Of a stretch of DNA of 64,000 nt, positions 28,175 to 37,424 are shown one piece after another. The notes under the pieces were generated by a model. It worked only from the letters and a program-made list of their open reading frames with translations, searched no databases and was not told where the DNA came from. This DNA is from Anaerolineales bacterium (GTDB taxonomy: Bacteria; Chloroflexota; Anaerolineae; Anaerolineales; Villigracilaceae), in the NCBI GenBank assembly GCA_014860745.1, contig JACZJC010000078.1, positions 1-64,000 of the forward strand, given 5' to 3'. The stretch's first letter is position 1, and each line of letters opens with the position of its first letter. The translations under genes and the position numbers were made by a program.

Positions 28175-31084
28175 CTATTTTGCAACTTCTAATAGTTGTC
28201 GCCAACTATAATCGCCACGCTCTCCAAAGACATTTATGATTTCAATGGCTTTAGCTCTTGATGTATCATCTGAGTTCATTGCAGATGTAAGGGTTTGTTC
28301 AACACCTTTTTTAGTGTCTTCCAATAAGTAGAACTGTTTACTAGATAAAACTATTTTGTGCAAATTCGAAACAGCTAAGTTTGGGAATTTTTCGGAATGT
28401 TTTCCTAAGAACTCGATAATTTCTTGAGTCTCAAAACCATCAGACTTAAATGTAAGAGTTTGTTCTATAATGGAATTTAGTTCTAATAGATTTACTGGCA
28501 CATTCTTGAGTAACCTGCTGAAACTCGATATTTCCTTTGTAAAGGCACCTTTGTTCTCAGCATCGTTTGCGACTTCTGTCCTCCATTGCCATAAACCCCA
28601 GATTTTTTTCCATGTAACATCTTCGACAGATGGCTGTCGAGATTCTAAAACCTTGCTAAGCCAAAAGTTGCCATGTGAACGCGTTTCATCGTCCGCCATT
28701 TGATAATACAAGCGTAACAGACCATCTCTAGAATTCAATTTGATCATATCTACCAGATATGCTTTTAAGATATGTGTTGCCATCTTTTCATTTGAGGTAT
28801 CAAGTCCATGGCTCTGTTCTGATGCTGGCAATCCCTTGAGAGCTTTTTTATATTGGCTGATTAATTCTGGAAATACATTTGTGTAAACGTCAGAGAATCG
28901 AATATATGCACTCCACGCAGCCTGCCAATATTTTTTCTTACTACTTCCGCTGAAGAATATTCTCTTACTATGTTCAAGAGCCCATTCTTTGTCAAGATAT
29001 ATGAATTGAGGGAAGTACCAGCCATAAATTGAATGAACTGCTAAACTTCGATTTTTTCTTTTGTCTAATTTTTCGGCTAGTGTTTTTTTCAATAAAGGAA
29101 TCATAATAGGCGTTCCCTTATTATCGGCTTCTTGTTTTCGCTTACGTTCGCAATAGAGCCCGTATGAAACCAGACTGTGCATTGCTACTCCATGCAAACA
29201 ATTTAGTGAATGTGTAGCAGGGTCATAACCTTGGGCATCCTCATTATCTGGAAACGGCTCTCGTTGGTGAAGAAGTTCTACGATTATCTTTCCACTTCTT
29301 TCTAGTAAATCATCATTTATAGAGAGCTCTTTTACCCTAAACAATTCTTCGAAAAGTTGCACAATTGCTAATTTTGCTGCTGGAAGTCCTTCCTCAAAAT
29401 CACTTTGTTGATAGCTTTCTGCTTTTTGTTTGACAATATGTTCGCAGACAGCAATGATGCCATCTAACTCGAATTTCTCTTGCTTCTTGACGGCGTTTTT
29501 TATGCCTCTTAGAAAATGTGTGTGATAGATAAACCGCAAGTCATTATTAATAAACGAAGTGGCTTGGTTTGTGTAGTCATTCAGTCTAGCTTGAATATCA
29601 TTTTCCAAGATGTTAGCTAAACCTTCTCTTGACGGCTCTCCAAATGGAGCATTATTTGTTGGCACATACTCAACAAGATATTGAACCACTCCAATAATGG
29701 ATTTCTTGACAAACTCATCAGATTCGATCGGGCTTTTTTCTCCAACAAAGGATACAGTAACTGGCTCATCGTCTGGCTTTGGAGATGGTTCGCCATACTT
29801 CCCAAGCAATTTTTCATAATACTCTTTCTCATCCGCTTCAAGATAAGAGGCTAATGGGGTTAACTCCCTTAACTGCCACGTTTCAATGAGAGTCTTCCTC
29901 TTTTCTTCCTTAGTATTACCAGCGAATCCTTCAGGGTGACCATTCAATATCTCTTCTACAAATCCTGCATCTGGATTTTTCCTATCAAACAGGATCTCCT
30001 CTTTGATAGACTGTGAAAAATTACTATACTGTGCCTCTACAAAGCTATAAAACTCAGATTGACCAGCATGGATGGGATGTTCTCTATAGGCAATGTATGC
30101 TTTTTCAATCAAGTCTTTATATTGTTTACCCCAAGACTGAAGCATATATATGGCTATTCGCCTAAAAATCGAATAATCGCTATCAATGTAACGGGATAAG
30201 ATTAAGTGGACAGCTCTTGGTTTTTGTGCGTATCCTTCAGTTAGTGATGCAATAATGGTGTTTACAAGGATGTTTTTAATTTCATTGTCGTAATTTGTTT
30301 CTGATCTTGGGCTTATCCTTAACCTCCAATAGCTATTGAGTTTCTTGACGTTATCATCGATTCTTGGATCGTGTTCTGAATCGATGGCTTTTATTAATTG
30401 TTCTTCTGCAACGTTCACAACCCCATTCGGGTCCATTTTTGTTAGTACAGGCAAGTTTAGTTGAAGAGCTTGGCTCAGCCAGTAAAAATCATGTCGAGTG
30501 CTTGCAACAAGCTTCCCTTCATCAAATCTGTCCTTAACTTGTACAGGTTCCAATAAGATAGACAAAGTTGCTAAAGCAGCTTGTACTTTACCTCCTTTAG
30601 CAAGATATTCCATGATAATTCCCAATTCACGCGAGAGCATCATAAAATTGGAAAACGGAGTTTCTATCCAACTTTGGAACTTGCCTACGATTTCGGCTGT
30701 AATATCTACAGGAACTTTTAGCAATACTTCAAGTATGGTCCTAAGAGCTCTTGAATTGTCCGTTTCAAGTGATAGAGCAATATCCCTCACAATATCGGGG
30801 AATTTATCCGCCATCCTTTTCAGATATTCGCCAGCATACCACGTTGGCATGCTAAAGTAGCCAGGATTGTTAGGATCTTCAAGCGGAGGTGGAACTTTTA
30901 GAAAGAACTTGTTTTCATGAAGAGGCAATACCCATGCTGGATTTTCCAAATCCATAAAGAAATATCGAGCGAACTTTTCCTCTTCAAGATACTTTATTGT
31001 TTCAGATATTTCGGCTTGGCTAATATCTTCACGCTTCTTAAGCTGTTCCAACCTGTCAGAGGCTTCATAAAACGTGGTGCTCAT
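28175..31084 (-). CDS. Large (969 aa) helical protein of unknown function, coupled to the upstream SIR2-like gene
   Basis: Long uninterrupted ORF; start overlaps the SIR2 stop (ATGA). Helix-rich composition, DUF4020-like by association only. Confidence 0.75.
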   Translation of the reverse strand: MSTTFYEASDRLEQLKKREDISQAEISETIKYLEEEKFARYFFMDLENPAWVLPLHENKFFLKVPPPLEDPNNPGYFSMPTWYAGEYLKRMADKFPDIVRDIALSLETDNSRALRTILEVLLKVPVDITAEIVGKFQSWIETPFSNFMMLSRELGIIMEYLAKGGKVQAALATLSILLEPVQVKDRFDEGKLVASTRHDFYWLSQALQLNLPVLTKMDPNGVVNVAEEQLIKAIDSEHDPRIDDNVKKLNSYWRLRISPRSETNYDNEIKNILVNTIIASLTEGYAQKPRAVHLILSRYIDSDYSIFRRIAIYMLQSWGKQYKDLIEKAYIAYREHPIHAGQSEFYSFVEAQYSNFSQSIKEEILFDRKNPDAGFVEEILNGHPEGFAGNTKEEKRKTLIETWQLRELTPLASYLEADEKEYYEKLLGKYGEPSPKPDDEPVTVSFVGEKSPIESDEFVKKSIIGVVQYLVEYVPTNNAPFGEPSREGLANILENDIQARLNDYTNQATSFINNDLRFIYHTHFLRGIKNAVKKQEKFELDGIIAVCEHIVKQKAESYQQSDFEEGLPAAKLAIVQLFEELFRVKELSINDDLLERSGKIIVELLHQREPFPDNEDAQGYDPATHSLNCLHGVAMHSLVSYGLYCERKRKQEADNKGTPIMIPLLKKTLAEKLDKRKNRSLAVHSIYGWYFPQFIYLDKEWALEHSKRIFFSGSSKKKYWQAAWSAYIRFSDVYTNVFPELISQYKKALKGLPASEQSHGLDTSNEKMATHILKAYLVDMIKLNSRDGLLRLYYQMADDETRSHGNFWLSKVLESRQPSVEDVTWKKIWGLWQWRTEVANDAENKGAFTKEISSFSRLLKNVPVNLLELNSIIEQTLTFKSDGFETQEIIEFLGKHSEKFPNLAVSNLHKIVLSSKQFYLLEDTKKGVEQTLTSAMNSDDTSRAKAIEIINVFGERGDYSWRQLLEVAK

Positions 31085-32094
31085 ATTGGAACTCCAGTTT
31101 CTGTTAAATCTGGATTAACTTTAATGGTGCTAGCTTTTATTTGTGAGTAAATGTTTTTGATGATAGCTTCCATTTCAGAATAGCTACTGCTTGCTAGATA
31201 CCGAAGTATTATTACATCATACTCAGTCTCAATTCTTCTATCTTTTTCCTCTATATATGCGAGATAATTTTTACGCTCTTCTTCTGGAAGTTTGGGGTCG
31301 ATATTGTTTCTCTCTATAGGCAATAATGCGAATTTGGTTGGTGGATTTTTGGGTGGATCAATCGGATACCCCAAAATGAAATTCTTTCTTTTTTTGTACA
31401 ACTCTAAAATGTCAAATAACGTCCGTTCTTCTAAGGCAAAGCCTATAAACACTACGTTATGTACATCAAGAAAGCTAGATAGAAAGTTAGGGAGTGGGCT
31501 GTCGGCGCTGTAAGCTTTCTCGAAATCATCTGCAGTCAATATTAATGATTGCGAAGATTTTTCTACATTTTCTTGAACTATCTTGCCGTGAATATGATAA
31601 AGCCTTCGTGCTTCTAAGTTGCTGGCATTTACGAATGGGAAAACTTGGATCTCATCGTTGGAAAACCCTTTGTTTTGTGTAGCCGCAACATCTTCTATAC
31701 AACTGTCATAATTGGTCGTTACAAACGATTTAAAAGGAATTTGGATAAAATTTTCAAGTAGCTCGGTTGTTTTCTTGAGAGGGAAGTGCCCGTCATCGAA
31801 TCTTCGATACAAGATACTGTAAAAATCGTCGCCGTTCTCGTTTATTATTTTCTTGATTTCCTTTACCCTCAGAGATAAATCATCTATTTTAGTGAGTGTG
31901 TCATCTGCTATCTTGGTTTGATCTGCTAAATAGTCAATGAGTTGGCTAAAGGTTGGGTATCCCGCATGTACTGAGAGTCCTGCTCCGACAAATACCGAGC
32001 AATCTAAACCCAAGCAAAGGTTGATTAGATGCGAGTATGAAGCTCGGTCCCGTTCTCTATGCCAATACTTGTATGTGTTCCCGACTAGATCCAT
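31081..32094 (-). CDS. SIR2-like (NADase-type) domain protein
   Basis: CSVFVGAGLSVHAGYPTFSQLI, KSFVTTNYDSCIED, RRLYHIHGKI, VVFIGFALEE. Confidence 0.88.
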   Translation of the reverse strand: MDLVGNTYKYWHRERDRASYSHLINLCLGLDCSVFVGAGLSVHAGYPTFSQLIDYLADQTKIADDTLTKIDDLSLRVKEIKKIINENGDDFYSILYRRFDDGHFPLKKTTELLENFIQIPFKSFVTTNYDSCIEDVAATQNKGFSNDEIQVFPFVNASNLEARRLYHIHGKIVQENVEKSSQSLILTADDFEKAYSADSPLPNFLSSFLDVHNVVFIGFALEERTLFDILELYKKRKNFILGYPIDPPKNPPTKFALLPIERNNIDPKLPEEERKNYLAYIEEKDRRIETEYDVIILRYLASSSYSEMEAIIKNIYSQIKASTIKVNPDLTETGVPI

Positions 32095-32147
32095 AAGGAA
32101 ATTATACAGCAAGTTTATTTATCGATGATATTGTGTTGCTAAGATGG

Positions 32148-32240
32148 TCACTTCCTTCCCTCTTCCAGTGCCTTCGCCAGTAATTCCTTCGTCGCCTTCG
32201 GGTTAACTTTCCCATTTTTGAGGAAAAAGAAAAAGCCGAT
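32148..32240 (-). pseudogene. C-terminal gene remnant, possibly GatB-like
   Basis: Manual translation IGFFFFLKNGKVNPKATKELLAKALEEGRK*; resembles the GatB C-terminus. Confidence 0.35.
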
Positions 32241-32291
32241 GGTCAGGCACAACTCCCTACGGGGAATCAACCATCGGCTTAGAAAGCGCCG

Positions 32292-32310
32292 CACTGAGCT
32301 TGTCGAAGTG
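32292..32310. repeat. Copy of the widespread CTTCGACAAGCTCAGTG-type dispersed repeat
   Basis: CACTGAGCTTGTCGAAGTG. Confidence 0.5.
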
Positions 32311-32333
32311 AAGCGGGGCACTTCATCCGATAA

Positions 32334-34667
32334 TTATTTCCCACTCACCAACTCCCACAACCGATTCGAATTCAGCGGAATTTCCAAAATCTCAAAATCC
32401 ACATCGTGCAACGCATCTTCCAACGCCTGAGCAAACAGCGGACCAACAGGGATCGCGCCCGCTTCGCCCGCGCCCTTCACACCCATCGGGTTGAGCGGCG
32501 AAAGCGTTACGCCATGTCCCGTATCGATGCGCGGCACATCCAGGCTCGTGGGCAGGTGATAATCCATGAACGTGCCGTTGAGCAGCTGCCCGTTTTCGTC
32601 GTAGGCGAGCCGTTCATAAAAGGCGTTACCGATTCCCTGCGCCACGCCGCCATGGATCTGCCCATCGAGGATCAGCGGATTGATGACCTTGCCGCAATCG
32701 TGCACGACGAGATATTTTTGGATGTGGATCTGCAGCGTCTCAGGATTGACCTCCACGATCATGGCGTGGATGCCGCTGGCAGTGGCGCCTCTTTCTGGAC
32801 CGAAATAGCTGGTCGCTTCCAAACCAGGCTCTGTCCCAGGTTTGACAGCGCCGCGCATCGGATTCGCCATGCCTGCGAGTTCGCCCAATGAAATAGACAT
32901 GCGCGGCAGGTCTTGCACCTTCACCATTCCATCAGCGAGTTCGAGTTCATCTTCGGGCGCGTTGAAATGTTCGGAGGCGAGTTTGAGAATTTTCTTGCGC
33001 ACCACTTTCGCGGCTTCATTGATTGCATTGCCCGCAACGACCGCGCCGCGGCTGGCGAACGTCCCCGCACCCCAATAGAACTGGTCGGTGTCACCTGTGA
33101 CGACGTCGATTTTGTTTACATCCACACCGAGCTGCTCCGCGACGATCTGCGCGAAACTCGTGAAGTGACCCTGTCCCTGCGTGCCAACACCTGTGACGAC
33201 CGAGACGCGTCCACTGCTCATTACTTGTACCTTCGCGCCTTCGTATGGTCCGATGCCCGTGCCTTCCACGTACGCGACGATACCAATGCCAACGTGTTTT
33301 CCTTCAGCGCGTAACTTCGGTTGGATCTCATTGACGAATTTGTGATAACCGATCTTCTCCATCGCTTGATCTAACAACGGTTCATAATTGCCACTGTCAT
33401 ACACAAGCGGAGCAAAATCCTGATAGATGATCTCGTTGTTGTATGGGAACTTATCAGGCGGAATGAAGTTGCGTCGGCGGATTTCGGCGCGGTCAATCTT
33501 CAATTCTTTCGCGGCAATATCCAACGCACGTTCAATGACGAACACGCCATGCTGGCGTCCCGCGCCGCGATACGGTGTGACGATTGTTTTATTTGTAAAA
33601 ACTGCTGTGAATTCACTATAATAATTTTTGATATCGTATGGTCCGAGCAATGTACATGAACTGTTAAGCGGCACGGTCAAGCCATACGGAGCATACGCGC
33701 CCGTATCATGCAGAAAGACATCATGCACGCCGAGAATGTGACCGTCCTTATCGAATGCGATCTCCGCATCGTGGATTTGTCCGCGCTCATGTGTGGTGGC
33801 GACAAAATTTTCGGCGCGGTCTTCGATCCACTTGACAGGTCGATTCAACTTCATCGCCGCCCACGGGACGAGCACTTCCTCCTGATAGAACATCATGATC
33901 TTCGGACCGAATCCCCCGCCGATGAACGGCGCTATGACTCGCACTTGTCTTTCAGATAATCCAAGCATTCCCGCCAACCCGTTGCGGATCACAACAGGAG
34001 CCTGCGTGGTATCCCAGACCGTTAATCGTCCCGCACGTTTATCCCACTCCGCGACGATGCCGCGGTTCTCGATGGCGGCAGCGCATCCGTGCTCGTAAAG
34101 AAAACGACGCTTAATAATTAAGGCAGCATTATCTTTTACTGCTTCATAATCGCCTTTTCTTTGTACAACATTTGCGGCGATGTTTGAGCCAATTTCTTCA
34201 TGAATCAAAGTGCTATCAGGTTGTAGTGCTTTCTCAATATCAACAACGGCTTTAAGAGGTTCATAGTCAATTTGAATATCAGCGAGCGCGTCTTCGGCGA
34301 TATAACGACTCTCCGCCAGCACCATCACTATCGGCTCCCCCGCAAACTTGGCCTTATCCTTGGCAAGCGGAACTTGAGTCTTTTCGTTGAAAACTATGTC
34401 ATCCACAGGCGGCGGCGAAACGAGCAGTGGTCCAGGCTTCCAGTAATCACCCAGATCGTTCGCCGTATAAATAGCAACCACACCTTCACGTAGCAAGGCT
34501 TGCGAAACGTCAATGCTGTTTATCTTTGCATGAGCGTACGGGCTCCGCACGAAGGCAACATGGAGCATGTTCGGTAAATCCACATCGTCCACAAACAATC
34601 CCTGTCCCGTCAGCAGACGCGGGTCTTCGTTACGTTTTATCCGTTCGCCGAAATATCGAGTTGCCAT
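32334..34667 (-). CDS. Xanthine dehydrogenase/aldehyde oxidase-family molybdopterin-binding subunit
   Basis: GQGLFVDDVDLPNMLHVAFVRSPYAHAKI, PFIGGGFGPK, TGDTDQFYWGAGTFASR, MGVKGAGEAGAIP. Confidence 0.95.
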   Translation of the reverse strand: MATRYFGERIKRNEDPRLLTGQGLFVDDVDLPNMLHVAFVRSPYAHAKINSIDVSQALLREGVVAIYTANDLGDYWKPGPLLVSPPPVDDIVFNEKTQVPLAKDKAKFAGEPIVMVLAESRYIAEDALADIQIDYEPLKAVVDIEKALQPDSTLIHEEIGSNIAANVVQRKGDYEAVKDNAALIIKRRFLYEHGCAAAIENRGIVAEWDKRAGRLTVWDTTQAPVVIRNGLAGMLGLSERQVRVIAPFIGGGFGPKIMMFYQEEVLVPWAAMKLNRPVKWIEDRAENFVATTHERGQIHDAEIAFDKDGHILGVHDVFLHDTGAYAPYGLTVPLNSSCTLLGPYDIKNYYSEFTAVFTNKTIVTPYRGAGRQHGVFVIERALDIAAKELKIDRAEIRRRNFIPPDKFPYNNEIIYQDFAPLVYDSGNYEPLLDQAMEKIGYHKFVNEIQPKLRAEGKHVGIGIVAYVEGTGIGPYEGAKVQVMSSGRVSVVTGVGTQGQGHFTSFAQIVAEQLGVDVNKIDVVTGDTDQFYWGAGTFASRGAVVAGNAINEAAKVVRKKILKLASEHFNAPEDELELADGMVKVQDLPRMSISLGELAGMANPMRGAVKPGTEPGLEATSYFGPERGATASGIHAMIVEVNPETLQIHIQKYLVVHDCGKVINPLILDGQIHGGVAQGIGNAFYERLAYDENGQLLNGTFMDYHLPTSLDVPRIDTGHGVTLSPLNPMGVKGAGEAGAIPVGPLFAQALEDALHDVDFEILEIPLNSNRLWELVSGK

Positions 34668-34686
34668 TCAGACCTCAATTCTCCCC

Positions 34687-34730
34687 AATTCTCCAATTCT
34701 CGGCATCGAGAAAACCGAGAATTGGAGAAT
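34687..34730. repeat. Purine-rich palindromic repeat (hairpin)
   Basis: AATTCTCCAATTCTCGG ... CCGAGAATTGGAGAAT, arms 16/17 matched. Confidence 0.8.
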
Positions 34731-34743
34731 CAGAGAATTTCTC

Positions 34744-35526
34744 TTACGCCCACGCCACCGCTCTACAAAACGCTGCTTCGCCGCCTTTGAACTTCCATGG
34801 GAAGACGCCGAGCGTGATGCGTTTGTTGTGCAGTTCCTTCAAGCCGATGTCACCGCCGAGGTTTTCCACATGCATGCAATCGTGCGGAAACAAGGCGTTG
34901 TGCGTCAATTGATAGGCGGAATCAGGGAAGAGCACGTCCATTTGATCTTCGCCAAATTTTTCCACTGTCTTCGCACGGACTTTCTGCCAGTGTTCCAACC
35001 CGCCTTTGCCGAGGAAACGACCGATGGGCAGGTTCATGGGGTGGTCGGTGGAGATCATATCCACGCCCCAGATGTGGATCTTCTTCTTCAACAGCCAATC
35101 ACAAATGCTGAAATGCGGACCTGGATGACGTTGAATATATCTTTCCTCATCCGCTTCTTCACTGAAGAACGAATACTTGTGCCAACCTGTGTGTATGAAA
35201 AGAATATCACCATCTTGCACATCGGCGCGCTTTTCGATATCTTCGGGGGTAAAGAGACCCACATCATCCAGCATGTCGCTCAAGTCAACGATGACGCCGG
35301 GTCCATAGCACCACTCGATGGGAATCTGGTCAATCGTCTTGCCTTTGGTCACAAAATGCCGCGGCGCATCGAGATGTGTGCCCATGTGGTTCGACGTCTG
35401 GATATACTGGGCATTGACCCCATGCTCCGATTTGCGTTTGATATATTTCACTTCAAACGGCGGATAGAAGGGCCAGAAGGAACAGTCCTGGTTGAGGTCT
35501 TGAGAGAGGTCGTAAATTTTGGTCAT
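34744..35526 (-). CDS. Cyclase/kynurenine-formamidase-like family hydrolase
   Basis: MTKIYDLSQDLNQDCSFWPFYPPFE, SNHMGTHLDAPRHFV, ILFIHTGWHKY, GVDMISTDHP. Confidence 0.88.
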   Translation of the reverse strand: MTKIYDLSQDLNQDCSFWPFYPPFEVKYIKRKSEHGVNAQYIQTSNHMGTHLDAPRHFVTKGKTIDQIPIEWCYGPGVIVDLSDMLDDVGLFTPEDIEKRADVQDGDILFIHTGWHKYSFFSEEADEERYIQRHPGPHFSICDWLLKKKIHIWGVDMISTDHPMNLPIGRFLGKGGLEHWQKVRAKTVEKFGEDQMDVLFPDSAYQLTHNALFPHDCMHVENLGGDIGLKELHNKRITLGVFPWKFKGGEAAFCRAVAWA

Positions 35527-35584
35527 GGGAAACTCCTTGGGTGAATTAAGAGATTTGAGAATTAGAGATTGGAGAATTGGGTGG

Positions 35585-36070
35585 CTAGGATTCAAGCCAT
35601 GCAAAATCGGTTTCGTCAAAGAGGATTTCGGGGAAATTTTCTGGGAGGCGTGAGGTGAGATATTCGACAGGGTTTTCCCTCACGGACCTGGCGACTGTGA
35701 TCTCGCCAGAACGTTGACCCTTGAGGCTTGAAACATACAGATTAAGTTGCCGTGCAATTTCCGTCAGGCGCGTTGCATAACTTTTCGAATCGGCAGATGA
35801 CATCAATTCACGAGCCGACGCTCGATTGAGCCAATACTTTGTCTCGAACAAACTGCCGCGAGCATAATACAAAAATTGAATCTTCTTCCCGAAATGAAAC
35901 CGCCCAAACGACTCGGCGATGTTCGCCCCGATTGAATCCGCCGCGCGGGAAATCTGTTTTCCAACTACATCGCGCGGAAATTCATTCCAGCGTTCAGCAA
36001 CCTTGTATATCGCATCCGCAATCTGTTCAACGTTCTTCAACACTCTCACATCCTCCAACGAAGTCGGCAT
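35585..36070 (-). CDS. Four-helix-bundle (S23/IVP-type) protein
   Basis: YKVAERWNEFPRDVVGKQISRAADSIGANIAESFGRFHFGKKIQFLYYARGSLFETKYWLNRA. Confidence 0.88.
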   Translation of the reverse strand: MPTSLEDVRVLKNVEQIADAIYKVAERWNEFPRDVVGKQISRAADSIGANIAESFGRFHFGKKIQFLYYARGSLFETKYWLNRASARELMSSADSKSYATRLTEIARQLNLYVSSLKGQRSGEITVARSVRENPVEYLTSRLPENFPEILFDETDFAWLES

Positions 36071-36106
36071 ATCAACCTCAATTCTCCAATTCTCCCAATT
36101 CTCTTT

Positions 36107-37363
36107 TTACAAACCATACTTCTCAGCATATGCAAGCAACGCCTGCTCGAAAATGGAAAGCGGCGCCCTTATCAACCCCGCCCCCACCTGACCGATGCCC
36201 GCGTTTTTATGTGCAATGCCAGTATTGATGCGCGGCGTGATGCCCAACTCAACGACTTTGCGAATGTCGATCCCTGTCGGTGTGCCGCGGAAGTCGAGTG
36301 ACGGCATCGTGAAGAACTTGCTTTCGCCAGCGGTGATCTCATACATTTCTAGAGTCGCATTTATCGCGTCTTTAGGCGTGCCGCCAACGAATGTAACGAT
36401 CGCAGGCGCGGTCGCCATTGCAAATCCGCCAATGCCCGCAGTTTCCGTAATGGCACTGTCGCCGATGTCGGGGTTGGCGTCGGCTTGAGAAAAGCCCGAG
36501 AAGAACAGACCCACTGGAATTTCGGCAGGAGCCGTGAACCATTGCTTCTCGCCGAGTCCGCTGACTCTGATTCCAAAATCCGTGCCGTTGCGCGCCATCG
36601 TTGTCACGATCGTCGAACCATCCACACCATGCGCCGCGTCGGTCATCGCTTTGCACGCCGCCATCACAGGGTTCAAAACGCTCAACGCATTATCGCCGAT
36701 GAACTGCAACACTTCAGACATCGCTGCGCTGTCCCTCATCGTCTTCGCGATCAACGGCGCGAGCAATTTCAAATACAACAACGACCCCGCCTTGTTGCGG
36801 TTGTGTCCCTCGTCACCCATGTGCAACGCTTCGGCGATCAGCGCACGCATGTCGATGCCATTCGATGCCGCGAGCGCATCTGCCAGCGCGGTGCCCAACA
36901 CATCATTCATCCAACGCAGCTTCTTCAACACGTCATCGCTGAACGCGCCGTAACGCAAAACTTTTCCGTAGCCCTCATTCAAATTCGAGAACGATTTATT
37001 CCCATGCTCGGCATTTTCCACGACGTAGACCTTCATCGAAGCGGATGTAACTCCCGCCATCGGCCCAACCGTTCCGTGATGATGACAGGAATCAAATTCG
37101 ACTTCGCCTCTCTCCACCATTGAAGTTGCTTCTGCTTCGGACGCGGCTGCGCCCTCGAACAGCATCGCCCCGATGATCGCCCCGCGCAGCGGACCAGACA
37201 TCCGCGCCCACTCAATTGGCGGACCTGCGTGCAAGTACAGGTTATCCTTCATCCCCGGGATGACATCCCGCGCGGTGGCAATGCCTTTGAGGATGGGTCT
37301 TGCGGACATCAGTCGTTCAGTAGCGGTTTGGTTTGCGGTGTCAATATCCATAGTTGTCTCCAT
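36107..37363 (-). CDS. DUF1116 protein (YlbE/AllG-like)
   Basis: LHAGPPIEWARMSGPLRGAIIGAMLFEG, CHHHGTVGPMAGVTSASMKVYVVEN, GHNRNKAGSLLYLKLLAP. Confidence 0.9.
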   Translation of the reverse strand: METTMDIDTANQTATERLMSARPILKGIATARDVIPGMKDNLYLHAGPPIEWARMSGPLRGAIIGAMLFEGAAASEAEATSMVERGEVEFDSCHHHGTVGPMAGVTSASMKVYVVENAEHGNKSFSNLNEGYGKVLRYGAFSDDVLKKLRWMNDVLGTALADALAASNGIDMRALIAEALHMGDEGHNRNKAGSLLYLKLLAPLIAKTMRDSAAMSEVLQFIGDNALSVLNPVMAACKAMTDAAHGVDGSTIVTTMARNGTDFGIRVSGLGEKQWFTAPAEIPVGLFFSGFSQADANPDIGDSAITETAGIGGFAMATAPAIVTFVGGTPKDAINATLEMYEITAGESKFFTMPSLDFRGTPTGIDIRKVVELGITPRINTGIAHKNAGIGQVGAGLIRAPLSIFEQALLAYAEKYGL

Positions 37364-37369
37364 TCGATA

Positions 37370-37415
37370 ACTGGAGATTGGAGACTTGGGACTACACTAG
37401 TCGCTAATCTCCAGT
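37370..37415. repeat. Purine-rich palindromic repeat (hairpin)
   Basis: ACTGGAGATTGGAGACT ... AGTCGCTAATCTCCAGT, 15/17 matched. Confidence 0.8.
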
Positions 37416-37424
37416 CTCTTTTCT

